37,003 nt of DNA from Oscillospiraceae bacterium (GCA_015068865.1 SVJT01000003.1:1-37003), one strand, 5' to 3'. Shown: positions 16,974 through 25,681, counted from the stretch's first letter. The notes: generated by a model from the sequence alone, not told the origin. Made by a program: numbers and translations.

Positions 16974-18759
16974 CCTTCTCCTCCATTCCTTCATCTTCAA
17001 TTACCGGAAGTTTAAGCACTGCCATTGTTCCTCCGCTTTCACTATCCTGATAACTCAATCCGTATTGTTCACCAAACTTTATCTTGATTCGTCCATTCAC
17101 ATTTTTAATTCCGATTTTTTCTTTAGAAAAAACGCTGCTATCGCCTGCAATATATCGGTTAAGCAATTCCGTGTCACAGCCGAAGCCATTATCCGATACA
17201 CAAATGACCAAATGCTCTTGTTTGATTACCGCATTGATTGTAAGCTGGTTTTGACCTTCCGGCTTAATCGCATGAATGATAAAATTTTCAACAAGAGGCT
17301 GAACAACAAATTTGGGAATCAGAAGATTTTGTATCTCATCATCCATTTCCATTTTAAAAACGAATTTATCTTTATGGCGCATTTCCTGTAGTTTCAAATA
17401 CCCCAAAATAAACTTCATTTCCTCACGCAGGCTGATTAAATCATCCGTTTGCTTTACACTATAGCGAAATCCGTTTGACAGCACATCAATCATCTCGGCT
17501 ATTTCATCTTCGCCTTTATCCAAAGCCATCCAGGAAATAGAATCAAGAGCATTATACAGAAAATGCGGATTAATCTGTGCGCCAAGAACCTTCATTTCCA
17601 TTTCTTTTTCTTTTTTCGCACTGTTTTCAGTTTCTTTTAAGAGATGATTTATCTTTCCAAGCATTAAAGAGAACCCTTTGTACAGTTCTTTTATTTCTAC
17701 CGTATTCCATCGGCTCCCCTTGGGCATTCTGTTTTTTTCGCCACCAAACTCTGCCATTGTTTTGCTTAATTCAACAATTGGGCAGGAAAGATAATTTGCC
17801 ATAATATTTGCAAAGAAGATTAAAACAGCCAGAGCTATAATGACAATTAAAAAAACGTATTGCAGCATATTAGAGAACTTTGCAGATACATATTGAGTTT
17901 CAACAAAGGAAAATATGTTTATACCAAAGTTCATCGGATACGAATTCGAAAGAAAACTTTCACCGTCAATCTTTATTTTCGTGAATTTTTTATGACTCAA
18001 AATCGTGTCCGTATAGTCTAAAAGCCTTGCATCTTCTATAAAATCGGCTCCGCAAATAACGTTTTTATCTTCATCAACGATTGCCAGATGCACAGCATCT
18101 TCCATGTTTTTGCTGTTATACTTCAAAAGCAATTCTTTAAGATTCAGTTCAATAATATTAATGCCTAAAATAGTTCGATCGTAAGAAACATTATCATAAA
18201 TCACCTGAGCAAAAAATATACTGTCAGGAAATGTTTCATCATAAAAAGAGACGATATTTTCTCCCAGATACTCTTGTTTGACATTTGTAATTTCCTCTAT
18301 AGTTTTAGAGCTTTTATACATATACGTCTCATATTTCTCAAATGCGTCTATATCTGTAAATTCTAAAACATATTTTGCAAAAGGAGCATTGGCGTTAACT
18401 AAAAATTTAGGAGTGACAATACTTGTTGAATCTGAAAAATATACATCAAAGAGTCTCTTATATTCCTGTTTTACCTCTTCTGCCGCAAAAACCAACTCCG
18501 TTGTTGACTGATAATCCTGTTTAATCTGCCTGACGATGTTTTCATCAAAGCTTATCTGATCGTTAAACCGCTGTATGTCAGACATTATATTCTCAATTTC
18601 TGTAGTACAGTTTTTTATATTAAAATCAATTTCATCAATGACAAACTCCGTCATTCTGCTATAAAAAAAGGTATACATAACAGAACCAATGATGATGGTT
18701 GATAAAAGCACAAAACAAACCAAAAAGATAAACAGTTGCTGTTTAATACTCAGTTTCAT
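16966..18759 (-). CDS. Sensor histidine kinase, YesM family (597 aa)
   Basis: The preferred start is ATG 18759 (MKLSIKQQLF); AAGGGG lies seven bases before it, while ORF-track starts further up sit on top of that site. Two membrane segments (about 9-32 and 299-322) flank an extracellular sensor domain of ~265 residues, and a HAMP-like stretch follows. The His_kinase domain has the phospho-acceptor in AQINPHFLYNALDS (H399), the N box PLVENFIIHAI (N492) and the G box DNGFG (523-527), typical of the LytS/YesM class. It overlaps the response regulator by 17 bases, so both are co-translated. Such pairs sense extracellular sugars or polymer fragments and control a nearby importer; the ligand is unknown. 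Confidence 0.96.
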   Translation of the reverse strand: MKLSIKQQLFIFLVCFVLLSTIIIGSVMYTFFYSRMTEFVIDEIDFNIKNCTTEIENIMSDIQRFNDQISFDENIVRQIKQDYQSTTELVFAAEEVKQEYKRLFDVYFSDSTSIVTPKFLVNANAPFAKYVLEFTDIDAFEKYETYMYKSSKTIEEITNVKQEYLGENIVSFYDETFPDSIFFAQVIYDNVSYDRTILGINIIELNLKELLLKYNSKNMEDAVHLAIVDEDKNVICGADFIEDARLLDYTDTILSHKKFTKIKIDGESFLSNSYPMNFGINIFSFVETQYVSAKFSNMLQYVFLIVIIALAVLIFFANIMANYLSCPIVELSKTMAEFGGEKNRMPKGSRWNTVEIKELYKGFSLMLGKINHLLKETENSAKKEKEMEMKVLGAQINPHFLYNALDSISWMALDKGEDEIAEMIDVLSNGFRYSVKQTDDLISLREEMKFILGYLKLQEMRHKDKFVFKMEMDDEIQNLLIPKFVVQPLVENFIIHAIKPEGQNQLTINAVIKQEHLVICVSDNGFGCDTELLNRYIAGDSSVFSKEKIGIKNVNGRIKIKFGEQYGLSYQDSESGGTMAVLKLPVIEDEGMEEKDA

Positions 18760-19777
18760 CCTCATGCCCCTTTTCATAAGACATTGTTCTGTACTGTGTT
18801 GGTGTTCTGCCCATGCGTTTTTTAAACACCCTCATAAAATAGCGTATATCACTGTATCCAACTTTGTTCGCTACCGCCGAAACATTCATATCAGTTTCCA
18901 GGAGAAGCTCAGCAGCTTTCATAATTCGATAACTGATAATCCACTCTGAAAGAGAGCTTCCATTTTCCGATTTAAAGAGCATCGATAGATATTCACGAGA
19001 CAGGTTAAAGCTATCTGCTATATGTTGAACATTTAAGTTGTTGTCACCATAATTCTCGTTAACATAGGCGATGATTCTTTTGGTCATTTCTGCTGATTTA
19101 GAACCCTGTACAGCAGAATGGCTGTTATATAAATTCTCCAGAAGCTTTTTTCTGCATTCTTCAACGCTCGAAGTAGCAACAACCTGTGCCATCAGAGCAT
19201 TTTTTTCATCCGTATTTGTGTTCGGAAGAAAATTAATCAACGTAATACAATATTGTTTATATAAAGTCAGATTGGAAAACCCCTCATCAGGCACTAAAAT
19301 ATTGGCAATTCTATTATAGTCATGAGATAAATAAGCATCTACAAAATTGCCCCTGAACTCATTTTTTATCATACCCGACATGATTTTTTCCGTCATATTT
19401 TTTTCGGTATTCAGTTTTTTTACAAAAGTCTCAATTTTAGAAAGCTTTTCTCTTGTAATCGGTTTTATAATATATTCTTTAACGCCTAAAGAAATTGCTT
19501 CCTGTGCATACTCAAATTCAGCATAGGCACTCAGCAAAATTGTATTGACGGCAATTCCCTTATTGTATAGATATCTAAGCAATTCAAAACCATCCATAAC
19601 CGGCATTCGAATATCAGAAATAATCAAATCAACATCTACTTCAGCCAGTTTATCTATTACCTCTTGTCCGTTTGCCGCAAGAAATATAACCTCAGCACCG
19701 AGTTCTTTCCAGTTAATATGATTCAGGAGACCACTGCGTACAGAATAATCATCATCAGCTATAATAACGCTTATCAT
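18743..19777 (-). CDS. Response regulator with AraC-type DNA-binding domain, YesN family
   Basis: 344 aa, first gene of the operon. GGAGGAG lies five bases before ATG 19777. The receiver domain (1-~120) has acidic residues D8-D10, phospho-acceptor D55 in IISDIRMPVMDG, S83 and K105 (IIKPI). A helical linker follows. The C-terminal ~100 residues form two helix-turn-helix units of the AraC/XylS family (VQHIADSFNLSREYLSMLFK and AVANKVGYSDIRYFMRVFKK). Phosphorylated by the overlapping YesM kinase, it would activate the importer operon, including itself. Direct binding sites are not obvious in the 270-bp upstream region. Confidence 0.97.
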   Translation of the reverse strand: MISVIIADDDYSVRSGLLNHINWKELGAEVIFLAANGQEVIDKLAEVDVDLIISDIRMPVMDGFELLRYLYNKGIAVNTILLSAYAEFEYAQEAISLGVKEYIIKPITREKLSKIETFVKKLNTEKNMTEKIMSGMIKNEFRGNFVDAYLSHDYNRIANILVPDEGFSNLTLYKQYCITLINFLPNTNTDEKNALMAQVVATSSVEECRKKLLENLYNSHSAVQGSKSAEMTKRIIAYVNENYGDNNLNVQHIADSFNLSREYLSMLFKSENGSSLSEWIISYRIMKAAELLLETDMNVSAVANKVGYSDIRYFMRVFKKRMGRTPTQYRTMSYEKGHEDETEY

Positions 19778-19834
19778 ATTACTCCTCCGTTTTGCACATT
19801 AGTCAATTATAGACATAGATACCTTTACAAAATA

Positions 19835-19863
19835 ATTATATCATCGTCAAAATTACCAAACAA
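19835..19863 (-). promoter_or_regulatory. Probable sigma-A promoter of the two-component/importer operon
   Basis: On the minus strand, TTGTTT and TATAAT are separated by 17 bases, about 58 bp before the response-regulator ATG. The -35 box is weak, consistent with a need for an activator. The rest of the 19778-20048 gap holds the terminator at 19958-19993 and no gene that I can see. Confidence 0.6.
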
Positions 19864-19957
19864 GTAGAAAATTTTAATATTTAGGTGGACTTTTATAATG
19901 TTATTACTTCATATATAATATATCTCGTTTTTTGAACAGTTTATTCTCTGAAATCCC

Positions 19958-19993
19958 AAAAAAGCAGCAACAGAGGCCTCTGTTGCTGCTTTT
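19958..19993 (-). terminator. Intrinsic terminator of the beta-helix/SLH/SGNH gene
   Basis: A perfect 17-bp inverted repeat, AAAAGCAGCAACAGAGG and its complement with no loop spacer, is followed on the minus strand by six T residues. It lies 56 bp after the stop of the 758-aa gene. It isolates the upstream gene from the response-regulator promoter. Confidence 0.85.
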
Positions 19994-20048
19994 CATCATT
20001 TTCTTAAAAATTCTTGCAGAAATACAATTTTATGTTTAACTCCACACT

Positions 20049-22325
20049 CTACTGAGCAAGGTACTGATCAGCCAGTTGTTGAATACCCTTCATATCTTCC
20101 TGTGATGCAAAGATTTGCGGAAAGTTTGTAGTGGCATTATCATAAACATAATAGTCTTTTACATACTTGTCAAAGTCAAACTCACTGCTCAGCGTCGTAT
20201 CACCACAGAAAGCATACTCCTGACCGACAGCACTTTCTCCCGTTGCCGCACAATAGGCCATAAGAGCAGTCACATAGCCTGTCAATAGATTGGGATGATG
20301 TCCGTCTGTTTCAGACAGAGCCACAATAAAGCTGTTTTTATTGTATTCTTCCTTTGCGCCAGGCACTTTTACATTGCCATTTGCAATATCCACAACCATC
20401 TTACCCCAGTTCACAACCTTAATATCCGTATCTTTAAAGGCATCAACATATGCGTCACCGTCTATATTAGAAAAATAATAAGAAGACGGGATTAGAATAA
20501 AGAATTTGGTATCAGGGTTGACTTCTTTGAATTTTTCAGCTAAATTCATCGCATTTTCCGGATTGGCATTTTTTAAAGAACCTTCTTGCATAAACACATA
20601 ATCAAAATCGTAGTCAGTAAAATGCGTCAGATGGTCTAAGCCCTTACATTCTCTGTCCGCTGTACAGGTATGAGAAAAAATATCTTTCAAAGCGTGTCCG
20701 CCCCATGTCCAGTTGGTAACAGCAGGCTCGGCACCATTTGTTTTGGCCAGTTGGTAGAAATAACCCATATCGTTCCGTCTGGTTGAAAGTTCTAAAACCG
20801 TTCTGGATTTTCTGAAAACAGTGTAGCCGTGAAACGTCATGGAATTACCGATAAAGAGAACTTTTTTACCGTCTAACGCATGTCTTTCATAGATCTTCGT
20901 TGCAACATTCTCCCCTGACTTCATATCGGCATATAAAGCATTATGGAGAATAATGGCAACATCGCCACGAGTCAGCTCTTCTTTGTTATCCTGCGCTTTA
21001 ACATTATCTGCCATTCTTAATTTTTTGGCTAAATTCACATAACCTTCCGGATAGGTTAATTCAGCATTTTCTTCATAGCCTAAGGCTCTTAAGCAAATGG
21101 TAAAGCAATCCTGAAAGGTAATGCCGCCTTTCGGATTAAATTCACTTTTTGAAACGCCTTTAATGATTCCCTTTTCGTTTGCCCAGGAAATCATACCATA
21201 GAATTCCGGTGTAGTAACATCTGTAAATGCAGAAGTGTTTTCACCGTTTTCTAAGGACTCCCCTTTATTCATAAAACGATAAATAAAGGCAGCCATCTGC
21301 TCACGGGTTACCGGTTCCTTTTCACCAAAATAGCCTTCTGCCATACCTTTGGCAATACCCAGAGTGTTCAGGCGGTCAATGGCTTTATCCAGTTCGGGAT
21401 TTTCTTCAACAAAAACACCGTCTAATGCTACTTCATCAGAAAGTGCATTGCCGTTTTCATCCAGCCAAACATTGCCGGATACATCCACGCGAGTTTTTAC
21501 ATAGCAGAGATAAGGCTGTTCTGCAATGCGCTTTTTCAGGGTGTTGTTTGCAAATGTTACCGGGCATTTTACGTTGTTTAAATTCACCATACCCTCATCA
21601 GCACCCACGCCGCTGATGTCATTGCCTGTAATCACAATCGCAGGATCATCATCAACATCGTTAACTGAGGTTTCATCTACATTCACAAGCTGAATGGCAT
21701 TCCAGGAAACATTTTTAATAATGTTATCGGAAATCGTGATACAGCCTGCAGCAGAACCAAGACGTACACCGGTGTTGAATCCACCGGAAACATTGTCTAT
21801 AATATTGTTGGTAAAGGTGAAATTTGTCATTTTTTCAAGAACGGCCTTTTGTGCATATTCAAAAGCAGGACGGTTCTTATCCGGTGTTAAAATATTCTTA
21901 AACTCGCAGTTTGTAACGGTCCAGTTTTTGAACACCGAATTACCTTTGCCGTTTGATTTCATTGCAATGTAGGTATTATCAAACACAATGCCGTCAATGG
22001 TGATGTCCGTATAGTTAATGATGTCACCGGTTGCCGAGGCAATAATGGAGTTTTTTAGAACTGTAGCCTTATCAGGAGCGCCTTGTAAGGTTACCTTGTG
22101 AAGTTCAGGAGGTAACACAACCTTGCCCTGTTCAAAAGTACCCTCTGAAAGCTCAATGGTGTCGCCTTCTTTGGCTGCCATCAAAGCATCTGCCAGGCTT
22201 GTATATTCTACCTCACCAATTGTTGCAAGCACCTGCAAATCCTCCTCAGCAAAAGCATTAAAACTTATAGAACAAAAGGACATAATCGCTACTAAAACAA
22301 CTGCAAAAAACCTATTTAATCTCAT
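20049..22325 (-). CDS. Secreted fusion: beta-helix domain, SLH repeats, SGNH-type hydrolase (758 aa)
   Basis: The signal peptide ends at NAFA-EE. Residues ~30-290 form a right-handed parallel beta-helix of the pectate-lyase-like/DUF1565 kind (YTSLADALMAAKEGDTIEL, GTFEQG, then runs of ITIDGIVFDN, FTNNIIDNVSGG, ITISDNIIKNVSWNAIQL). Residues ~300-470 are three SLH repeats (AIDRLNTLGIAKG, VTREQMAAFIYRFMN, FTDVTTPEFYGMISWANEKGIIKG). Residues 486-758 are an SGNH hydrolase: block I VLFIGNSMT (S495), GGHAL, and the Asp-x-x-His pair in TDGHHPN (D674, H677). This combination would place an esterase or deacetylase and a polysaccharide-binding or lyase-like helix on the wall through a central SLH anchor. 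It is transcribed alone. Confidence 0.9.
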   Translation of the reverse strand: MRLNRFFAVVLVAIMSFCSISFNAFAEEDLQVLATIGEVEYTSLADALMAAKEGDTIELSEGTFEQGKVVLPPELHKVTLQGAPDKATVLKNSIIASATGDIINYTDITIDGIVFDNTYIAMKSNGKGNSVFKNWTVTNCEFKNILTPDKNRPAFEYAQKAVLEKMTNFTFTNNIIDNVSGGFNTGVRLGSAAGCITISDNIIKNVSWNAIQLVNVDETSVNDVDDDPAIVITGNDISGVGADEGMVNLNNVKCPVTFANNTLKKRIAEQPYLCYVKTRVDVSGNVWLDENGNALSDEVALDGVFVEENPELDKAIDRLNTLGIAKGMAEGYFGEKEPVTREQMAAFIYRFMNKGESLENGENTSAFTDVTTPEFYGMISWANEKGIIKGVSKSEFNPKGGITFQDCFTICLRALGYEENAELTYPEGYVNLAKKLRMADNVKAQDNKEELTRGDVAIILHNALYADMKSGENVATKIYERHALDGKKVLFIGNSMTFHGYTVFRKSRTVLELSTRRNDMGYFYQLAKTNGAEPAVTNWTWGGHALKDIFSHTCTADRECKGLDHLTHFTDYDFDYVFMQEGSLKNANPENAMNLAEKFKEVNPDTKFFILIPSSYYFSNIDGDAYVDAFKDTDIKVVNWGKMVVDIANGNVKVPGAKEEYNKNSFIVALSETDGHHPNLLTGYVTALMAYCAATGESAVGQEYAFCGDTTLSSEFDFDKYVKDYYVYDNATTNFPQIFASQEDMKGIQQLADQYLAQ

Positions 22326-22360
22326 AGTCTTCCTCTTTTCTTAATTATTTTATTACATTA

Positions 22361-22389
22361 ATTGTATCATTCGCAAAAATTTGAGACAA
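22361..22389 (-). promoter_or_regulatory. Promoter of the beta-helix/SLH/SGNH gene
   Basis: Minus-strand TTGTCT-N17-TACAAT lies 36 bp upstream of the ATG at 22325. The 236-bp gap between this gene and the DUF896 gene holds two divergent promoters and no further gene. Confidence 0.65.
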
Positions 22390-22447
22390 GTGTTTTTTTG
22401 TAATATGAATGTGGATTTTTAATTGGGTTCTTTATTACTTTTTAACA

Positions 22448-22476
22448 TTGACACAAACACTTTTTTGAGATATAAT
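22448..22476 (+). promoter_or_regulatory. Promoter of the DUF896 gene
   Basis: Consensus TTGACA-N17-TATAAT, 86 bp before the ATG at 22562. Strong by consensus. Confidence 0.8.
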
Positions 22477-22561
22477 AAACCAAAATACTTCTTAAAAACA
22501 GTGGTTAAACTTATTTTTGAATAAAGCAAATTAAATTATATTTATATATGGAGAACTTATT

Positions 22562-22768
22562 ATGGAAATGGAAGAATTACTCAAAAAAATCAATGCCTTA
22601 GCGCGCAAATCAAGAGCTGAAGGATTAACCGACGAAGAAAAAGAAGAGCAAGCTAAACTGCGTCAGGAATATTTAAAGTTATTCCGCGCAGGTATGGAGA
22701 GCACTTTAAACACGGTGTATATTATGGATGAAAAGGGAAATAAGAAAAAAGTTACCAAAAAGCATTAA
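22562..22768 (+). CDS. DUF896 (YnzC-like, UPF0291) small protein
   Basis: 68 aa, highly charged. The sequence MEMEELLKKINALARKSR followed by EGLTDEEKEEQAKLRQEYL is the family signature: a helical hairpin around the LTxEE turn. The tail IMDEKGNKKKV is also typical. In Bacillus subtilis the family member YnzC is a small protein of unknown function in an SOS-linked locus. GGAGA lies seven bases before the ATG; a second in-frame ATG two codons later is possible. It is a single-gene unit with its own promoter and terminator. Confidence 0.9.
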   Translation: MEMEELLKKINALARKSRAEGLTDEEKEEQAKLRQEYLKLFRAGMESTLNTVYIMDEKGNKKKVTKKH

Positions 22769-22780
22769 TTGATAAACAGT

Positions 22781-22817
22781 AAAAGAAGGTGTCGCAAGTT
22801 TTGCGACACCTTCTTTT
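22781..22817. terminator. Bidirectional intrinsic terminator
   Basis: A 17-bp perfect stem, AAAAGAAGGTGTCGCAA / TTGCGACACCTTCTTTT, with a 3-base loop has A-runs on one side and T-runs on the other. It sits between the convergent DUF896 gene and the zinc-ribbon gene and can end both. Confidence 0.85.
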
Positions 22818-22899
22818 ACTTTGAGTAAAGGGGCACATGTATTTTGTGAGGTTACTATCAGTATGCCCCGATAAACGCTGATTATTCCTGTTTTTTAAA

Positions 22900-24681
22900 T
22901 TAATTTGCTGCCGGCAGCTGCAATTCCAATTCTTCAAAACCACTCTTATCTGCTTTGGTTTTCATTAAACGACCTTCACTGTCAAGATACAGGATATACC
23001 CGTCTTTTGCATTGAAAAGCTCGCTGCACTGTTCAGCGACTAAGGTTGTTTCAGAACCGGATTTTTTATATAAATCAACCGTACCGGTCTCCTGATTCGC
23101 TGCTAAATAATAAATATCTTCCCCATCAACAATAAAGTTTACAACCATTTTATCGTTGACTATATCTTCAATATATGTACCGTTCGTTTCAGCACGTACC
23201 AACACCAATTTGGGAACTTTTGTTGCTTCATCTGCCGTACCGTCAATATAGAATAAAGAATCATTTATAATCTCAAAGCCATAAATCGGACCGCTTGCAA
23301 TTTTCTTCTGATCCTTTCCTTGGCGGTCAAAGCTGTAAACTGCACCGTCTGCATCACTTAAATAGTAGAATCTGTCTTTGTAATATACCAGGTCTTTAAT
23401 ATCTTCTTTGAATACCAGCTTTGGTTTTTTGGAACCAACCGTTAACCGATACAAATGATAAGTATTGGGGTCCATCTGACCGGCAGCAATTAGTTCCTGT
23501 AAATCGGGTGTTAAATTCTTTTTAGGCTGGCTCTGAATATAATATATTTCATTACCAATTACAGAAACAGCTAAGATACTGTTGGTTGTTTCAACCACGA
23601 TTTCCTTCGTTGCACCGTCTGTACTGATGCGGCAAAGATTCCCGGTCGTGCCGTCTTTGTAGTATACCCAACCATCCATCACATTCAGCATAAGACCGGA
23701 GGCATCTCCCAATTTTGTTTTTTCGCCGGTTTGTCTATTTTCCTTATAAATATTAGCCATAGCGTCAACATAATATAAATGATCTGCATCCGAAGTCATA
23801 ATACCCATATTCCGCAGATTCATATTGCTGTTGCCCCGTAATTTTTCAGAAATTTCAGCAACTTTATCGCTGTTTCCTGCCTTAACATATTGCGTATATG
23901 CCCGTAAATAGTCTCCGGACTTGGCAGCACTGTCGCCTTGAGATGTTACAGAGGCAATATAGATAAAGTATCCAATCACGCAAATGATTGCCGCCACCAC
24001 GATAGCACCTGCACTATATAATGCTGTTTTTTTCCTTTTTACAATTTTTTCTGCTTTTTCCTTTTCTGCCTGTTGTTCGGCTTCCTGCTCAGCTTTTAAG
24101 CGTTCTTCCTCCATTAAGGCAAGTGTTTTGGTAATCGCCTCCCGGGAAGAATACTTCACCATAACCTCTTTTTTAGCACGACTACAACGGATGCACTCTT
24201 CAGCCTCATCCATATTCGGTCTGCCGCAAACACAAACCCAATAAGCCGCCGTATCTTTTGCATAACATACGGCATCCTCTCCGGCAGCACTGATTAAACG
24301 ATTTTTTTCATCTGTATCCGGTTCCTTTATATCGAGTTCAATCAGGTTTTCTTTGTTAACAATATAGGGGTCCCCTTCCTGAAAATGAATTTCAGAAAAC
24401 TCAACCATAATGTGTTTCGCCTCAGAAAATTCATCTAACGAAACTGCTTTATTGCTTGCAAAATAGCTTTTCGGTTCACCCTTTAAATCAGATAACTCAA
24501 TGGGCATTGAACCCAACTGATTTCCATATGTATCATACGCATGCAATGTAAAAACAACGCGCTGAACGGTCTTTTCGCTTAAGTTAAACAGCTTAAACAT
24601 TGCATATGGTATTCCTGTTTTTGAATTCGTTCTCACAATGACGCCCTGGTTTTCCACAGGACATAATAAATCAATTTGCAT
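22900..24681 (-). CDS. Membrane protein with zinc ribbon and DUF5050 beta-propeller (593 aa)
   Basis: ATG 24681 behind GGAGG, eight bases away. Residues 1-120 are a beta-rich cytoplasmic domain (IVRTNSKTGIPYAMFKLFNLSEK; perhaps an Ig-like fold). A zinc ribbon follows with C150/C152 and C163/C166 (CVCGRPN...CIRC). Residues ~185-215 are a Glu/Lys-rich coiled coil, ~219-243 one membrane helix. Residues ~285-593 are outside the membrane and repeat short blocks such as HLYYVDAMANIYKENRQTGE, GWVYYKDG and DIYYLAANQETGTVDLYKK, the DUF5050 propeller-like pattern. No catalytic motif is visible. A link from a cytoplasmic metal-binding domain to an extracellular propeller suggests sensing or scaffolding; unknown. 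Confidence 0.88.
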   Translation of the reverse strand: MQIDLLCPVENQGVIVRTNSKTGIPYAMFKLFNLSEKTVQRVVFTLHAYDTYGNQLGSMPIELSDLKGEPKSYFASNKAVSLDEFSEAKHIMVEFSEIHFQEGDPYIVNKENLIELDIKEPDTDEKNRLISAAGEDAVCYAKDTAAYWVCVCGRPNMDEAEECIRCSRAKKEVMVKYSSREAITKTLALMEEERLKAEQEAEQQAEKEKAEKIVKRKKTALYSAGAIVVAAIICVIGYFIYIASVTSQGDSAAKSGDYLRAYTQYVKAGNSDKVAEISEKLRGNSNMNLRNMGIMTSDADHLYYVDAMANIYKENRQTGEKTKLGDASGLMLNVMDGWVYYKDGTTGNLCRISTDGATKEIVVETTNSILAVSVIGNEIYYIQSQPKKNLTPDLQELIAAGQMDPNTYHLYRLTVGSKKPKLVFKEDIKDLVYYKDRFYYLSDADGAVYSFDRQGKDQKKIASGPIYGFEIINDSLFYIDGTADEATKVPKLVLVRAETNGTYIEDIVNDKMVVNFIVDGEDIYYLAANQETGTVDLYKKSGSETTLVAEQCSELFNAKDGYILYLDSEGRLMKTKADKSGFEELELQLPAAN

Positions 24682-24724
24682 TGGTGCGCCTCCTAAACAT
24701 ATAAGAAAAATAGTTTCCTTTTAT

Positions 24725-24753
24725 ATTCTAACACACCTTGATAAAAAATACAA
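24725..24753 (-). promoter_or_regulatory. Promoter of the zinc-ribbon/DUF5050 gene
   Basis: Minus-strand TTGTAT-N17-TAGAAT, 43 bp upstream of the ATG at 24681. It is divergent from the rpmH promoter 20 bp away. Confidence 0.6.
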
Positions 24754-24772
24754 CATTTTATTCATAAAATGC

Positions 24773-24801
24773 TTGACATTTTAGGTTTTGCAAGATATAA
24801 T
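24773..24801 (+). promoter_or_regulatory. Strong promoter of the rpmH-rnpA block
   Basis: Exact TTGACA-N17-TATAAT consensus, 46 bp before the rpmH start codon. Confidence 0.9.
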
Positions 24802-24847
24802 AATAGGGTATATGACAAGCTATAGGCAATTATAGGAGGTGGAGCAC

Positions 24848-24982
24848 TTGCTTAGAACATATCAGCCCAATAAAAGAAAACGGAAAAAAGATCACGGTTT
24901 CAGAAACAGAATGAGTTCTCGTTCCGGCAGAAAGGTATTGGCTAGAAGAAGACTAAAAGGCAGAAAGGTTCTGTCTGCATAG
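24848..24982 (+). CDS. rpmH: 50S ribosomal protein L34
   Basis: A 44-aa gene missing from the ORF track. The start is TTG at 24848 with AGGAGGT seven bases upstream. The protein reads [18 protein letters not shown] then [26 protein letters not shown], the full L34 signature (TYQPNxRKRxxxHGFRxRM, GRxVLxxRRxKGRxxLSA) at the standard length. It is the lysine/arginine-rich protein of the large ribosomal subunit. Followed by rnpA, as in nearly all bacteria. The TTG start matches the habit of rpmH in many Firmicutes. Confidence 0.98.
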   Translation: MLRTYQPNKRKRKKDHGFRNRMSSRSGRKVLARRRLKGRKVLSA

Positions 24983-24993
24983 TTATGAAAATC

Positions 24994-25023
24994 AGTCGCT
25001 GAGAGCTTTCGCTTTTAGCGACT
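24994..25023 (+). terminator. Hairpin between rpmH and rnpA (attenuator-like)
   Basis: AGTCGCT ... AGCGACT forms a 7-bp stem with a 16-base loop, followed by TTATTTC. It could cut transcription partly, lowering rnpA relative to rpmH. A second GCGACT copy at 25041 offers an alternative pairing. The stem is modest, so confidence is low. Confidence 0.4.
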
Positions 25024-25058
25024 TTATTTCATAATTAAAAGCGACTGCAGGTATTCTT

Positions 25059-25445
25059 ATGAAGCAGACCATCAGTTTAAAAAATAATGAGCGTTTTTTG
25101 CAGGTATATAAAAAAGGAAAGCGGGCATATCACAAAAATTTTATTTTGTATTCTCTGCCCAACAACCTTGACTGTAATCGTTTAGGTATTAAAACCGGTA
25201 AAAAGTTAGCCGGTGCCGTGCAACGGAACCGAATCCGAAGGCTCGTTAAAGAAAGCTATCGTTTACTGGAAGCCGACATTAAAGTGGGGTTTGACTTCAT
25301 TTTTGTTGCTAAAGACGGCGCTTTAACCGCAGACTCTTTAGAGGAAACAATGAAAGCAATGAAACATCTTTTAAAGTCTGCCCGACTGTTTCAACCTGCA
25401 GAACAAACTGCCACAAAAGAAACCAAAACAGAGCAGCCCCGGTAA
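25059..25445 (+). CDS. rnpA: Ribonuclease P protein component
   Basis: 128 aa, a usual length for RnpA. N-terminal [17 protein letters not shown] and the conserved [10 protein letters not shown] helix (56-65, the RNR motif that contacts RNase P RNA) identify it. It assists the RNase P ribozyme in maturing tRNA 5' ends. The C-terminus has a ~20-residue polar extension ([12 protein letters not shown]) not needed by the fold. The ribosome binding site is weak (CAGGT), suggesting low expression relative to rpmH. yidD follows 26 bp later. Confidence 0.97.
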   Translation: MKQTISLKNNERFLQVYKKGKRAYHKNFILYSLPNNLDCNRLGIKTGKKLAGAVQRNRIRRLVKESYRLLEADIKVGFDFIFVAKDGALTADSLEETMKAMKHLLKSARLFQPAEQTATKETKTEQPR

Positions 25446-25471
25446 ATACACATAGAAACGGATTATTTGTT

Positions 25472-25681
25472 ATGAAAAAGGTTTTAATTTTTCTCATCCG
25501 CTTGTATCAACGGTATATTTCACCGCTCAAAAAACCTTCTTGTCGCTTTTACCCCACCTGCTCGCAGTATGCCTTAGAGGCAATTACCAAAAAAGGTGCC
25601 TGGCGCGGCTCTTATCTCGCTATCCGGCGAGTGTTGAAATGTCATCCCTTTCACGAAGGCGGTTATGACCCTGTAGAATAA
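25472..25681 (+). CDS. yidD: Membrane protein insertion efficiency factor YidD
   Basis: 69 aa. An amphipathic N-terminal helix ([18 protein letters not shown]) is followed by the family signature [16 protein letters not shown] and [13 protein letters not shown], with conserved cysteines. YidD is a small membrane-associated protein encoded between rnpA and yidC and assists YidC-dependent insertion. The position is canonical. No strong Shine-Dalgarno is visible before the ATG. Confidence 0.96.
   Translation: MKKVLIFLIRLYQRYISPLKKPSCRFYPTCSQYALEAITKKGAWRGSYLAIRRVLKCHPFHEGGYDPVE

Noticed and set aside
16759-17391. 210-aa plus-strand ORF, the largest antisense frame
   Set aside because: It lies fully opposite the histidine kinase and the 735-aa gene, both with strong family motifs; it has no ribosome site or family pattern.
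24651-24662. TTTTCCACA, close to a DnaA box
   Set aside because: A single imperfect copy inside a coding region; an origin needs a cluster of boxes.
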